Source of the DNA: Alloyangia pacifica | GTDB lineage: Bacteria > Pseudomonadota > Alphaproteobacteria > Rhodobacterales > Rhodobacteraceae | Direction of reading: 5' to 3' | NCBI RefSeq assembly: GCF_020524285.1 | Contig: NZ_JAIVKX010000008.1 | Location: 124,001-188,000 of the forward strand | DNA length: 64,000 nucleotides | Shown here: positions 10,208-18,446 of the stretch, piece by piece | Position numbering within the stretch: position 1 is the stretch's first letter | Layout: each line of letters opens with the position of its first letter | Notes under the pieces: generated by a model | What the model was told of the DNA's origin: nothing | Database searches by the model: none | The model's input: the letters and a program-made list of their open reading frames with translations, nothing else | Position numbers and translations under genes: made by a program

Positions 10208-11377
10208 CTACTCCGCTGGCCCCGCAGCCGCCCGCGCCCGGCGGTCCGGAGCCGTCCCCCGGGTCGCCTGGGAGGCCGTCTCGGGCGCCATGTCCGTCCC
10301 GCGCCAGGAGATGCCGCGCCCCGCCCATGTGGCAACCCAGATCGCCGGAAGCAAGAGGTCGCGCACCAGCATGGCCGCGAGATCGCGCAGCCCGGCAGGC
10401 CAGCCCGCCACGCGGCACAGGGCCCATTCCGCAGCGTACCACAGGCAGGCCAGCAGCGGCAGCGTCCAGGCGCTTGCCGCGCCTATGAGGGCCAGCCCGG
10501 TCAGGCCGAGCAGCGGCAGCAGCGGGCCCTGGGCGATTTCCCCGATGAAGAGACCGGGAAAGCCGTCGCGCCGCACCCGCGACCAGCGGAGTTGGCGGTC
10601 CCAGACCGCCCGCGCTTCGCGCCGCCCGATCGGCTGGGCAAAGAGCCGCCGCGCCAGCCGCACTTTCAACCCCTGCGCGCGCACCAGCTTGGTCGAGGCC
10701 ACGTCTTCGGCAAGGTTGCGCCCCAGCGCCTCGAACCCGCCGCCCGCGTCCAGCACCGCGCGTTTCCAGAACAGCGTCTTGCCCTGCGCGAAGCCGAACC
10801 CGAGGCTGTCCGCCGCGAGCTGCCAGCGGCCCTGCGAGCTGTTGAGGAAGGCGCATTCCACCGCGCCCCAGAAGTTGCCCGGACGGCTGCCCGCGGGCGG
10901 GGCCGAGACGAGGCCGGTGTCGCCGCGCCATGTCGCCGCCAGCCGGCGCAGGTAGTCGCGGTCGAGCAGCAGGTTGCTGTCGGTCATCACCAGCGCATCG
11001 CTCTGCGCCGCAGCAACGCCCTTGACGAGGTTGTTGAGCTTGGGGTTGCCGGTCAGCCGGGTTTCGCCGATCAACAGCTGCGCGGGCACATGCGGGTGCT
11101 CGGCGATCAATCGACGCACCAGCGGCACCGCGGCATCGTCCTCGCGGGCGGCGCAGAAGATCACCTCGTAGGCGGGATAGGCCTGCCGGAAGGACGAGCG
11201 CAGCGTCTCCTCGTCGAAGGCATCGAGCCCGCAGACCGGGCGGATCAGCGACAGGAAGGGCAGCGCGCGCGCCTCCGGCTGCGGACCGGGGGTGACATAG
11301 CGCCAACCGGCCAGCGCGGCGCTGGCGAGATGGAGAGCCAGCGGCACCAGGACGAGCAGCAGACAGGCCAGCAACAT
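10208..11377 (-). CDS. Ceramide glucosyltransferase-like (GT21-type) glycosyltransferase
   Basis: This 389-residue membrane glycosyltransferase has an N-terminal membrane anchor (MLLACLLLVLVPLALHLASA). A GT-A domain follows, with LSLIRPVCGLD, the MTDSNLLLDRDYL aspartates near residue 135 and the Q-L-R-W-S-R-V-R-R acceptor-side motif near residue 270. C-terminal hydrophobic segments cover about residues 290-370. This D1-D2-D3-(Q/R)xxRW layout is that of ceramide glucosyltransferases and of the processive lipid glycosyltransferases of Agrobacterium and Mesorhizobium. The ATG shares one base with the stop of the upstream phosphoesterase gene (TAATG). Acceptor could be ceramide, diacylglycerol or a hopanoid. 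Confidence 0.85.
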   Translation of the reverse strand: MLLACLLLVLVPLALHLASAALAGWRYVTPGPQPEARALPFLSLIRPVCGLDAFDEETLRSSFRQAYPAYEVIFCAAREDDAAVPLVRRLIAEHPHVPAQLLIGETRLTGNPKLNNLVKGVAAAQSDALVMTDSNLLLDRDYLRRLAATWRGDTGLVSAPPAGSRPGNFWGAVECAFLNSSQGRWQLAADSLGFGFAQGKTLFWKRAVLDAGGGFEALGRNLAEDVASTKLVRAQGLKVRLARRLFAQPIGRREARAVWDRQLRWSRVRRDGFPGLFIGEIAQGPLLPLLGLTGLALIGAASAWTLPLLACLWYAAEWALCRVAGWPAGLRDLAAMLVRDLLLPAIWVATWAGRGISWRGTDMAPETASQATRGTAPDRRARAAAGPAE

Positions 11378-12210
11378 TATAGCGCCCCCTCTGCCACGGC
11401 CTTGCCCTCGACCGGGCGGGCCGCTGCCGCCGGGCGCGGCGCGGCGGCGGTCGCGGTCGCACGCTCGTAGCTGAGCAGGCGCATCTCGCCGTCGAAATCC
11501 TCGGCCAGCGCGGTCAGGCTGTCGACCCAATCGCCGCAATTGGCATAGACGACGCCGTTGTGCCGGCGCAGGCCGGGCTTGTGCGAATGGCCGCAGATCA
11601 CCCCCATGGCCCCGGCAGCCCCCGCAAGCTTGGTCAGCTTGCGCTCGAACCCGTCGCCCATCGCCAGCAGGGTGTTGGCCCCTGCAAGCACCCGGTCGAC
11701 GAAGCTCTGCTCCCATTCGGTGAGCCCGGCGCGGCGGCGCAGGTAGCCGTCGAGCTGGCGCAGCAGCGCATCGGCGCGGCTGCCAAGACGGGTCATGAAA
11801 TGCCAGCGCAGGATGCGCGGATCGCATTGGTCGCCGTGCAGCACCAGGTAGCGCCGCCCGTCCGCCGCGGTGTGGATCACCGCCTCGCGCAGCTCCCAGC
11901 CCTCGATCGCCGCGCCCGGATCGCGCATCGTCGCATCGTGGTTGCCCGGCAGGTAGACGACCCGCGTGCCCGCCGTCGCCCGTGCCCGCAGCTCGGCCAT
12001 GATCGCGTCATGCGCCGCGGCCCAGTGTAGGCGCCCGCCGTGCCACAGGTCGAAGATGTCGCCGACGAGGTAGATGGTCTCGGCGTCGACGCCGCGCAGG
12101 AACTCTAGGATGGGTGCGGCGCGGCAGGCGCGCGCGCCTAGGTGCAGGTCGGAAATGAACAGGCTGCGGTAAGGCTTGCGAGCGTTCAGGGCATCGGAAA
12201 AGGTCGGCAT
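11377..12210 (-). CDS. Calcineurin-type metallophosphoesterase, UDP-2,3-diacylglucosamine diphosphatase/PlcP-like
   Basis: This metallophosphoesterase has all family metal ligands: SDLHLG, GDIFDLW, GNHD and GHSHKP, plus LHGDQCD. The overall pattern resembles the LpxH-related group that includes the rhizobial and roseobacter PlcP phospholipase C, which releases diacylglycerol from phospholipids during phosphate limitation. The Ala/Pro-rich tail is non-catalytic. Two starts are possible: ATG 12210 (used here) and GTG 12228, six codons earlier; neither has an ideal ribosome site. It heads the five-gene lipid operon. The alternative, an LpxH role in lipid A synthesis, is less favoured because of the downstream lipid glycosyltransferases. 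Confidence 0.8.
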   Translation of the reverse strand: MPTFSDALNARKPYRSLFISDLHLGARACRAAPILEFLRGVDAETIYLVGDIFDLWHGGRLHWAAAHDAIMAELRARATAGTRVVYLPGNHDATMRDPGAAIEGWELREAVIHTAADGRRYLVLHGDQCDPRILRWHFMTRLGSRADALLRQLDGYLRRRAGLTEWEQSFVDRVLAGANTLLAMGDGFERKLTKLAGAAGAMGVICGHSHKPGLRRHNGVVYANCGDWVDSLTALAEDFDGEMRLLSYERATATAAAPRPAAAARPVEGKAVAEGAL

Positions 12211-12372
12211 CCGGGCATGTTCCTTCACTGTTCGCCCGCCTTATGGCGTCTCGATGTATCGTCAGTGTGACGCTGCATCCGCGAGAACGTGAATCGGGCG
12301 CCAAAGGTTCCCGCTCAGCCAGAAATTCCTGTTCTTTCCCATACTTCTCGATGGATCACCGCAGCAAGATAC

Positions 12373-12396
12373 GCCCGGCCCGCTGGGTGGCCGGGC
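12373..12396 (-). terminator. GC-rich hairpin after the barrel-like protein gene
   Basis: GCCCGGCC at 12373-12380 pairs with GGCCGGGC at 12389-12396 across an 8-base loop, just downstream of the 12410 stop on the minus strand. There is no T tract, so termination is uncertain. Confidence 0.4.
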
Positions 12397-12409
12397 AGCG
12401 CCCGGCGCC

Positions 12410-13210
12410 TCACTTGGGGAAGAGCAGCGTCACGCCGAAGCGCGCGCCCCAGCCCTCGGGACCGTTCGGCGCGGAGTCGGCGTAGTAGCGCACCCCGCCC
12501 TGCCAGCTCACCGGCGTGCCGCCGATGTTGGTCAGCTTGGAGGCCAGCAACCCGATCGGCGCCGAGTCGGTGTCGTTGACCCAGTCATGCGTCCACTCGG
12601 CCTGCAGCGTCGCGGTCCAGCCGTTGTCGTAGGCATAGGCCATGAACGGCTGGGTGAAGGTCGTATCGATCTCCACCGGCCCGTCCCAGTCCCACAGGTG
12701 GTTGGCGAGCACGCCCAGCGTCCAGGGGCCGCTCTGCTTGAGAACCACGCCGGTCACACCCGCGGCGAAGGTATCGAGCCCGAGGTTGTCCTCGGTGGCT
12801 GTCGGGAACAGGAAGGCCGGACCTACACCCCAGATCAGACCGCCCGGGCTCGGCGTCGGCGAGAAGAAGAAGCTCTGCGTGGTGTCGCCCAGCCCCCAGT
12901 CATCCTCGCCCTCCGAAGGCAGGTTGTATTGCGACACGACGGGCACGATCGTGCGCGAGATCAGGTTCCAGCCGCCGCCGAGATCGAAGGGGATGACCGG
13001 CTGGATGTTCATCGTCCAGCGCTCGCCCTTGTCGTCCGGCCCGATGTTGTCATCGAAGTTGAACTGGAAGGGCACGGAGATCAGCGAGGCCACCGGGTTC
13101 GAGAGCTGCTTCTGGAGATCCGCCGCATCCGACGGGGCTTGTGCCAGGGCTGGGCTTGCAAGCAGTGCCGCGGCAGTGCCGACCGCCGCCACTCGGGGAA
13201 AATGGGTCAT
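12410..13210 (-). CDS. Secreted outer-membrane beta-barrel-like protein, unknown function
   Basis: The 266-residue product has a clear Sec signal peptide (MTHFPRVAAVGTAAALLASPALA). The mature part is rich in alternating Trp, Phe, Tyr and Gly (FNFDDNIG, GGGWNLISRTIVPVV, FFFSPTPSPGG), ends in a Phe-Pro-Lys C-terminus and reads like a short outer-membrane barrel. Proteins of this pattern are often labelled transporter or neuromedin-like in proteobacteria, without proof. The start at 13210 is favoured by GGAG seven bases upstream; two upstream in-frame Mets (13234, 13258) lack this. It stands alone. I cannot assign a substrate. Confidence 0.75.
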   Translation of the reverse strand: MTHFPRVAAVGTAAALLASPALAQAPSDAADLQKQLSNPVASLISVPFQFNFDDNIGPDDKGERWTMNIQPVIPFDLGGGWNLISRTIVPVVSQYNLPSEGEDDWGLGDTTQSFFFSPTPSPGGLIWGVGPAFLFPTATEDNLGLDTFAAGVTGVVLKQSGPWTLGVLANHLWDWDGPVEIDTTFTQPFMAYAYDNGWTATLQAEWTHDWVNDTDSAPIGLLASKLTNIGGTPVSWQGGVRYYADSAPNGPEGWGARFGVTLLFPK

Positions 13211-13468
13211 GATAGCGCTCCAATGAAAAGTCATGCGGAAAAGGCTTGATGAACACACTTTTCAGAAGCCTAGGCGAAATCGCCCGGCCAGCGAAACAAC
13301 TTTTCCGGGTACATCTATTACGCGGCGGAAAGCAGGCAATTTCGCAACGCCGCGACCACGCAATAGGGCGCCGGCGCAGCGCAGAAACCGGTGTGCGATT
13401 CGCAGCGAGCCAAGCTGACTCAACGGATTTGGAATGTCGTGAAGGACCTGCACCCCGTCTTGGGTGCT

Positions 13469-13544
13469 TGGCAGGGGCAGCAGGGTTCGAACCCGCGACC
13501 TACGGTTTTGGAGACCGTCGCTCTACCAGCTGAGCTATACCCCT
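13469..13544 (-). tRNA. tRNA-Trp (anticodon CCA)
   Basis: A complete cloverleaf can be drawn. The acceptor stem is AGGGGTA/TGCCCCT, the D arm is GCTC..GAGC, the anticodon loop contains CCA in the context TCTCCAAAA, and the T arm has TTCGAAC. Discriminator G and a genomically encoded CCA end follow. The common bacterial neighbours secE and nusG are not next to it here. Confidence 0.97.
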
Positions 13545-13656
13545 GTGTACGGCGCTCTCTAGAAGGTTCTGAGAGCATGGTCAACAGGGGAACCGCGTGA
13601 AAATCGGCTTCCCTCGCGATGCCCCGAACTCCCGGCCCGACCGCGGCCCGCTTGCA

Positions 13657-13848
13657 TCACTCGCCCTCGGCCGGCGGCTCGTAGGTCAGCAGCAGCTTGT
13701 AGGCGCAGATCGCGCCGAATCCGAAGCCGACGACCATCCAGCCGGGCGATCCGATGAGCAGCTCCATCACGCCCCAGCCGAGGCAGACGAGGGTGATCGC
13801 GATGCGCAGCCAGAGCGGGCGATAGAAGGGGTGCGAAAAGTCGAACAT
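13657..13848 (-). CDS. Small two-helix membrane protein (DUF3329-like)
   Basis: This 63-residue protein starts MFDFSHPFYRPLWLR, with AGGAG five bases upstream, and has two hydrophobic helices (about residues 15-33 and 36-54) and an acidic tail. The F-D-F-x-H-P-F-x-x-P-L-W motif recalls small DUF3329-type proteins common in Rhodobacteraceae, but that family call is from memory and not certain. It lies downstream of tRNA-Trp on the minus strand. Function is unknown. Confidence 0.7.
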   Translation of the reverse strand: MFDFSHPFYRPLWLRIAITLVCLGWGVMELLIGSPGWMVVGFGFGAICAYKLLLTYEPPAEGE

Positions 13849-14031
13849 GGGAACTCCTGCCTCGGGTTTTGCCTTTCCTAGCAGCAACCGGACCGCAAGG
13901 CACGCCGGAGCGCACCATGCACCGCACCCTGCGCAGATGAACAGGTGCCCCGCGCCGATGCGGGAAGACGGCCCCGCCTGCCCTACCTATCTCGGGCAGA
14001 CAAGATGCCGCAACGATCCCGGAGACCCGCC

Positions 14032-14673
14032 ATGTCCCCTCGCACCGAGACGCCGCCCTCGGGCAATGCGTTCCACCACCGCGTCCACCGCCCGGCCGAG
14101 CCCGACGGTTCCGCCATCCTGCTCCTGCATGGCACCGGCGGCACCGAGAGCGACCTGCTGCCGCTGGGCCAGGCGCTGGCGCCGCGCGCCACGCTGCTCG
14201 GCGTGCGCGGCCGCGCCAGCGACGAGGGGGTCAACCGCTGGTTCCGCCGCCTCGAGATGGCCCGCTTCGACCAGGACAGCATCCGCGACGAGGCCGCGGC
14301 GTTCGCGGCGTTCCTGCCGGACCTGCTGGAAAGCCAGGGCGTCGACCCCGCGCGGCTGACCGTGCTGGGGTATTCCAACGGCGCCAATTTCGCCGCCGCG
14401 CTGATGGCGTTGCACCCCGGCCTGCTGCGCCGCGCCATCCTGCTGCGCCCGATGCTGGTGCTCGAAGATCTGCCCGAGGTCGATCTGTCGGGAACGGAAG
14501 TGCTGGCGATCTCCGGCCAGGCAGATCCCTATGGCGGCCACGCCCCCGCGCTGGTGGACTGGCTGAAAGGCGCGGGCGCCCGGCTCGATTCGCGGGCCCT
14601 GCCGACCGGTCACGGCCTCAGCCAGGCCGACCTGAACATTGCCGCCGACTGGCTCCCGCAAGGCGCGACCTGA
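14032..14673 (+). CDS. Alpha/beta hydrolase, phospholipase/carboxylesterase family
   Basis: This 213-residue serine hydrolase of the short carboxylesterase type has LLLHGTGGTE (oxyanion region), the nucleophile elbow GYSNGAN with Ser near residue 108, an Asp in ISGQADPYGG and the catalytic His in TGHGLSQAD. There is no signal peptide, so it is cytoplasmic. The start at 14032 has GGAG seven bases upstream. It is separated by about 67 bases from the PPC-domain gene on the same strand. The natural ester substrate is unknown. Confidence 0.88.
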   Translation: MSPRTETPPSGNAFHHRVHRPAEPDGSAILLLHGTGGTESDLLPLGQALAPRATLLGVRGRASDEGVNRWFRRLEMARFDQDSIRDEAAAFAAFLPDLLESQGVDPARLTVLGYSNGANFAAALMALHPGLLRRAILLRPMLVLEDLPEVDLSGTEVLAISGQADPYGGHAPALVDWLKGAGARLDSRALPTGHGLSQADLNIAADWLPQGAT

Positions 14674-14740
14674 CGCCCAGAATGCACGCGCTGCGCGAAG
14701 AATGTAGGGAAGTCTGCAGCGCTGTGGCATAGTTGTCCGC

Positions 14741-15166
14741 ATGGACCCCGCGTTGAAGACCCTCTGGCCCGGCGCCGCGACGCGCTTTCTCGCCCTGCGC
14801 CTGCTGCCGGGCGACGACCTGCGCGCCACGCTCGACCGGGCCTTCGCAGCCGAGCGCGAGCACGCGGGCTTCGTCGTGGCCTGCGTCGGAAGCCTCTCCA
14901 GGGTCTGCCTGCGGCCCGCCGGCCTCGATGCGCCGCTCTCGCTGGAGGTCACGCTGGAGATCGTCTCGCTCTCAGGCACCTTCTCGGACAATGGCCCGCA
15001 CCTGCATGTCGCCGTATCGGATTCGAAGGGGTCCATGCTCGGCGGGCACCTGCTCGAGGGCTCCGTCGTGCGCACCACCGCCGAGGTGGTGATCGGCCTC
15101 GCGCCGGTGCATTTCCGCCGCATGGTCGATCCGCGCACCGGCTACCCCGAACTGCTCTTCGACTAG
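14741..15166 (+). CDS. PPC/DUF296 domain protein
   Basis: This 141-residue single-domain protein has the plant-and-prokaryote-conserved (PPC, DUF296) motif: G-P-H-L-H-V-A-V-S-D followed by G-S-M-L-G-G-H-L-L-E-G (residues about 86-108). In plants this domain is joined to AT-hooks. Bacterial single-domain versions form trimers and have a putative metal site built from the conserved His residues, but lack a DNA-binding hook; this one does too. Function is unknown despite the frequent label DNA-binding protein. Confidence 0.88.
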   Translation: MDPALKTLWPGAATRFLALRLLPGDDLRATLDRAFAAEREHAGFVVACVGSLSRVCLRPAGLDAPLSLEVTLEIVSLSGTFSDNGPHLHVAVSDSKGSMLGGHLLEGSVVRTTAEVVIGLAPVHFRRMVDPRTGYPELLFD

Positions 15167-15278
15167 AGGCGCAGGGCCCGCCCTTTCGCCTAGGCAGAAA
15201 TATCCCGGGGGAGACCGCCGCAGGCGGTCGGGGGCAGCGCCCCCGTCTGCGCACCGGCCGCGGGCGTCCCGCAACCGG

Positions 15279-16049
15279 TCAGCCGAAGAAGGCCCGCCGC
15301 AACAGGTTCAGCGCCGCCACCAGCAGCACGACCAGGGTCAGCTTGCGGAACATCGCCTGGTCGATGCGGTCGTGGACGCGCCGGCCCAGCCACATGCCCG
15401 CCATCGCCGGGATCAGCAGCGCCGCGGAGAAGGGCGCCGTCTGCGCGTTGAACACGCCCGACACCGTGTGCGCCGCAACCAGCGAGATCGCGCCCAGCCC
15501 GTAGGCCACGCCCTGCACCCGGATCTGGTCGCGCTTCTCGGTACCGATCGCCGTCAGATAGGCCACGAAGGGCGGCCCCCAGACCCCGGACATGCCGCCG
15601 ATGAAGCCGGCCACCCCGCCCACCGTCGCCTCGAGCGCCGGGGTCGATCCGTTCGGCAGGTTCGGCCGCCAGCCCGCCAGCTGCATCAGGCAGAAGAGGA
15701 AGACCGGCCCGCCGATCATCGCCAGCAGCACCTGCACCGGCAGCACCCGCACGAGCTGCGCCGAAAGCGCCAGCATGATGAAGGCGACGACCAGGAAGAC
15801 CTTGAAGCGCTTCACCGTCTCCCAGGCCGCGCGCGGTCCCTCGCCGAAGGCTTGCAGCGCATTGGTCGCCACCGTCGGCAGGATCAGCCCGGCGAGCGCC
15901 AGCTCGGGCGAGACCACCGAGCCCAGCCCCGAGATCATGATCATCGGCATGGCGAAGCCGACCATGCCCTTGACCAGCCCGGCCAGTGCTGCGACGGCGA
16001 AGGCGAGCGCCAGCATGGGCGGCGAGACGAGGGTGAAGAGTGCATCCAT
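15279..16049 (-). CDS. TauE/SafE family permease (putative sulfite/organosulfonate exporter)
   Basis: This 256-residue inner-membrane protein has about eight hydrophobic segments and the duplicated TauE/SafE motif, seen as VAALAGLVKGMVGFAMP near residue 20 and VGGVAGFIGGMSGVWGPPF near residue 145. Family members export sulfite, sulfoacetate or other sulfonates, and some transport unrelated anions, so the substrate is unproven. It is divergent from mcd across a 146-bp promoter region. No sulfite-producing enzyme lies beside it. Confidence 0.87.
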   Translation of the reverse strand: MDALFTLVSPPMLALAFAVAALAGLVKGMVGFAMPMIMISGLGSVVSPELALAGLILPTVATNALQAFGEGPRAAWETVKRFKVFLVVAFIMLALSAQLVRVLPVQVLLAMIGGPVFLFCLMQLAGWRPNLPNGSTPALEATVGGVAGFIGGMSGVWGPPFVAYLTAIGTEKRDQIRVQGVAYGLGAISLVAAHTVSGVFNAQTAPFSAALLIPAMAGMWLGRRVHDRIDQAMFRKLTLVVLLVAALNLLRRAFFG

Positions 16050-16195
16050 AAAGCGCTCATATCATGGGGTGATCCGCCGAACAGCCGTAATCTTCCGGGT
16101 AATATTGCAAACCATTATATTGCACTTTGGGTATTTTTGTTGCGCTGCGACTGCAAAATCGCTATGCCGGTCCCTGGCACAGGAGGAGGCGATTC
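16050..16195. promoter_or_regulatory. Divergent promoter region between the TauE/SafE permease gene and mcd
   Basis: This AT-rich 146-bp stretch contains several TTGCA-type elements: TTGCAAA at 16105-16111, TTGCAC at 16120-16125 and CTGCAAAA at 16151-16158. TTTGCAAA-like sequences are operators for ScfR-type short-chain acyl-CoA regulators that control carboxylic-acid assimilation genes. No perfect copy is present, so the match is suggestive only. The mcd ribosome site AGGAGGAGG ends the region. Confidence 0.35.
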
Positions 16196-17884
16196 ATGGC
16201 TCATGACGGACAGGGTGGCATGGTGGAAAACGGCATCGTGCTGGGGGATCTTCTGGCGCTGACCGGCGCGGCACTGGCCCCGGTGGAGCAGGTCTTCGAA
16301 GCGGCCCGCACCGCCGTTCGCGCGCAGGTCGAGGAGGATGGCCTCGTCTCGGGCAAGCTGATCGAAGAGCACCAGTTCGCCGCCCACGGCCTTGCATGGC
16401 TTGCCACCTACGCCGAGTCGCTGCGCCAGATGCACGGCTGGGCCGAGCGGCTGACGGCCGAGGGCACCTTTGGCGAGGTCGAGCAGTTGCTGCTGCAGAT
16501 CGCCTTCGGCGAGTACCTCAGCCAGATCGCCGGCGGCATCCAGATGAACCAGGGCGAGATGGTGCGCCTGACCGATCTCGGCCTGCCCGCCTCTGCCGCC
16601 GCCCCGCTGCAGGAAGGTGCCGCGGTCACCCTTGCCGCGCGCGGCAATTCCCAGACCGCCCGCAGCCGTCTTGTTGCGCTGATGGAAGAGCGTGCCGCCG
16701 AGATCACCGTCGGCCGCACCGGCCTCGACGACGAGCTCGAGATGATCCGCGAGCAGTTCCGCCGCTACGCCGTCGAGAAGGTCGAGCCCTTCGCCCACGA
16801 GTGGCATCTCAAGGACGACTACATCCCGATGGAGGTGATCGAGGAACTGGCGGAGATGGGCGTCTTCGGCCTGACCATCCCCGAGGACTTCGGCGGTTTC
16901 GGCCTGTCAAAGGCGTCCATGTGCGTCGTCTCCGAAGAGCTGTCGCGCGGCTATATCGGTGTCGGCAGCCTCGGCACCCGGTCCGAGATCGCCGCGGAGC
17001 TGATCATCGCGGGGGGCACCGAAGAGCAGAAGGCGAAATGGCTACCCCGCATTGCCAGCGGCGAGACGCTCCCCACGGCGGTCTTCACCGAGCCCAACAC
17101 CGGCTCGGACCTCGGCTCCCTGCGCACCCGCGCGGTGAAGGACGAGAACGGCGATTACACCATCACCGGCAACAAGACCTGGATCACCCATGCCGCACGC
17201 GCCCATGTGATGACCCTGCTCGCCCGCACCGATCCCGGCAGCGACAACTACAAGGGCCTGTCGATGTTCCTCGCCGAGAAGACCCCCGGCGACGACGACA
17301 CCCCCTTCCCCACCCCCGGCATGACCGGCGGCGAGATCGAGGTGCTCGGCTATCGCGGCATGAAGGAGTTCGAGCTCGGCTTCGACGGCTTCAAGGTGAA
17401 GGGCGAGAACCTGCTCGGCGGCGAAGAGGGCAAGGGCTTCAAGCAGCTCATGGAGACCTTCGAAAGCGCCCGCATCCAGACCGCCGCCCGCGCTATCGGC
17501 GTGGCGCAATCGGCGCTCGACGTCGGCATGCGCTACGCACAGGAGCGCAAGCAGTTCGGCAAGTCGCTAATCGCCTTCCCGCGCGTCTCGGGCAAGCTGG
17601 CGATGATGGCCGTCGAGATCATGATCGCCCGCCAGCTCACCTATTTCTCGGCCCGCGAGAAGGACGAGGGCATCCGCTGCGACCTCGAGGCCGGGATGGC
17701 CAAGCTGCTCGGCGCGCGCGTGGCCTGGGCCAATGCCGACAATGCCCTGCAGATCCACGGCGGCAACGGTTTCGCGCTGGAGTACTCGATCAGCCGCATC
17801 CTGTGCGACGCGCGCATCCTCAACATCTTCGAGGGAGCGGCGGAGATCCAGGCTCAGGTGATCGCGCGGCGGCTTCTCGGCTGA
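16196..17884 (+). CDS. mcd: (2S)-methylsuccinyl-CoA dehydrogenase (ethylmalonyl-CoA pathway)
   Basis: It is expected to oxidise (2S)-methylsuccinyl-CoA to mesaconyl-CoA with FAD, passing electrons to ETF, in acetyl-CoA assimilation without isocitrate lyase. The 562-residue product is longer than ordinary acyl-CoA dehydrogenases. An extra helical domain of about 170 residues precedes the acyl-CoA dehydrogenase core, and this extension is typical of Mcd. The core has VFTEPNTGSDLGSLRTRA, WITHAARA, QFGKSLIAFPRVSGKLA and QIHGGNGFALEYSISR, ending NIFEGAAEIQAQVIARRLL. A strong AGGAGGAGG site sets the start. A hairpin terminator follows. No other pathway gene is in the window. Confidence 0.9.
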   Translation: MAHDGQGGMVENGIVLGDLLALTGAALAPVEQVFEAARTAVRAQVEEDGLVSGKLIEEHQFAAHGLAWLATYAESLRQMHGWAERLTAEGTFGEVEQLLLQIAFGEYLSQIAGGIQMNQGEMVRLTDLGLPASAAAPLQEGAAVTLAARGNSQTARSRLVALMEERAAEITVGRTGLDDELEMIREQFRRYAVEKVEPFAHEWHLKDDYIPMEVIEELAEMGVFGLTIPEDFGGFGLSKASMCVVSEELSRGYIGVGSLGTRSEIAAELIIAGGTEEQKAKWLPRIASGETLPTAVFTEPNTGSDLGSLRTRAVKDENGDYTITGNKTWITHAARAHVMTLLARTDPGSDNYKGLSMFLAEKTPGDDDTPFPTPGMTGGEIEVLGYRGMKEFELGFDGFKVKGENLLGGEEGKGFKQLMETFESARIQTAARAIGVAQSALDVGMRYAQERKQFGKSLIAFPRVSGKLAMMAVEIMIARQLTYFSAREKDEGIRCDLEAGMAKLLGARVAWANADNALQIHGGNGFALEYSISRILCDARILNIFEGAAEIQAQVIARRLLG

Positions 17885-17909
17885 GCGCCCCGCCTCCAAC
17901 GCGCATGCA

Positions 17910-17932
17910 GGCCCCGCCCCGCGGGGCCTTCT
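17910..17932 (+). terminator. Rho-independent terminator of mcd, followed by a palindrome
   Basis: GGCCCCGC (17910-17917) pairs with GCGGGGCC (17921-17928) around a 3-base loop and is followed by TTCT. Directly after it lies a perfect 16-bp palindrome, GCGTTCTGCAGAACGC (17933-17948), of unknown role. Confidence 0.7.
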
Positions 17933-17972
17933 GCGTTCTGCAGAACGCGCAATCCCGCTACCCTGCACTTGT

Positions 17973-17986
17973 CTGATCTGGATCAA
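17973..17986 (+). promoter_or_regulatory. FNR/FnrL-type box upstream of the AhpD-like gene
   Basis: CTGAT-CTGG-ATCAA matches the FNR/FnrL consensus TTGAT-N4-ATCAA at nine of ten specified positions. It ends 56 bases before the ATG at 18043, a distance compatible with activation from about -41. Confidence 0.65.
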
Positions 17987-18042
17987 GGCTGCGGCCCCAA
18001 CCGCGTGGTCATCAGGGCGCAATTACATTCATGGAGAGCAAT

Positions 18043-18384
18043 ATGTCGTTCAAGGAACAACTCTCGGACAAGCGCAAGGAACTGCGCGAGCTGCGCAAGG
18101 CGATCCCCGAGACCTTCGCCGGTTTCGTCGAGATGGAAAAGGCGGCCTCGGCCGAGGCCGCGCTGGACCACAAGCAGAAGGAATACGTGGCGCTCGGCAT
18201 CGGCATCGCGATCCGCTGCGACGCCTGCATCCTGAGCCACGTCAGCGCATTGGTCCGCCTCGGCGCCACCCGCGAGGAGATCGCCGATGTCTGCGGCATG
18301 GCCGTGCAGATGGGCGGCGGGCCGGGCCTGATGTATGCCGCCAAGGCGCTCGCCGCCTACGACGAATTCACCGCCGAGAGCTAA
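18043..18384 (+). CDS. Carboxymuconolactone decarboxylase (AhpD-like) family protein
   Basis: This 113-residue helical protein has the AhpD/CMD redox motif C-D-A-C-x-x-x-H (in IRCDACILSHV, residues about 60-71), preceded by the conserved Glu of KEYVALGIG. This peroxidase-type arrangement indicates a small thiol reductase or alkylhydroperoxidase-like protein rather than a true decarboxylase. I prefer ATG 18043, which has GGAG six bases upstream, over ATG 18031, which overlaps that site. The FNR-type box upstream predicts low-oxygen regulation. No catabolic neighbour suggests a specific substrate. Confidence 0.88.
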   Translation: MSFKEQLSDKRKELRELRKAIPETFAGFVEMEKAASAEAALDHKQKEYVALGIGIAIRCDACILSHVSALVRLGATREEIADVCGMAVQMGGGPGLMYAAKALAAYDEFTAES

Positions 18385-18446
18385 GCCTGCGACGGAAAGG
18401 CGTTCGGGCTGCGTATCAGAGGAGTTCAGGCAAGAAAGGACGCCCC

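Noticed and set aside
12211-12300. Possible Pho box upstream of the PlcP-like phosphoesterase
   Set aside because: The best stretch (GCGTCACACTGACGATAC) does not contain two CTGTCAT-like repeats with the required four-base spacing, so phosphate control is not supported by the sequence.
13469-13848. Expectation that the small membrane gene next to tRNA-Trp is secE
   Set aside because: It is on the minus strand like the tRNA but has two helices, a F-D-F-x-H-P-F motif and no SecE signature, and nusG is not present.
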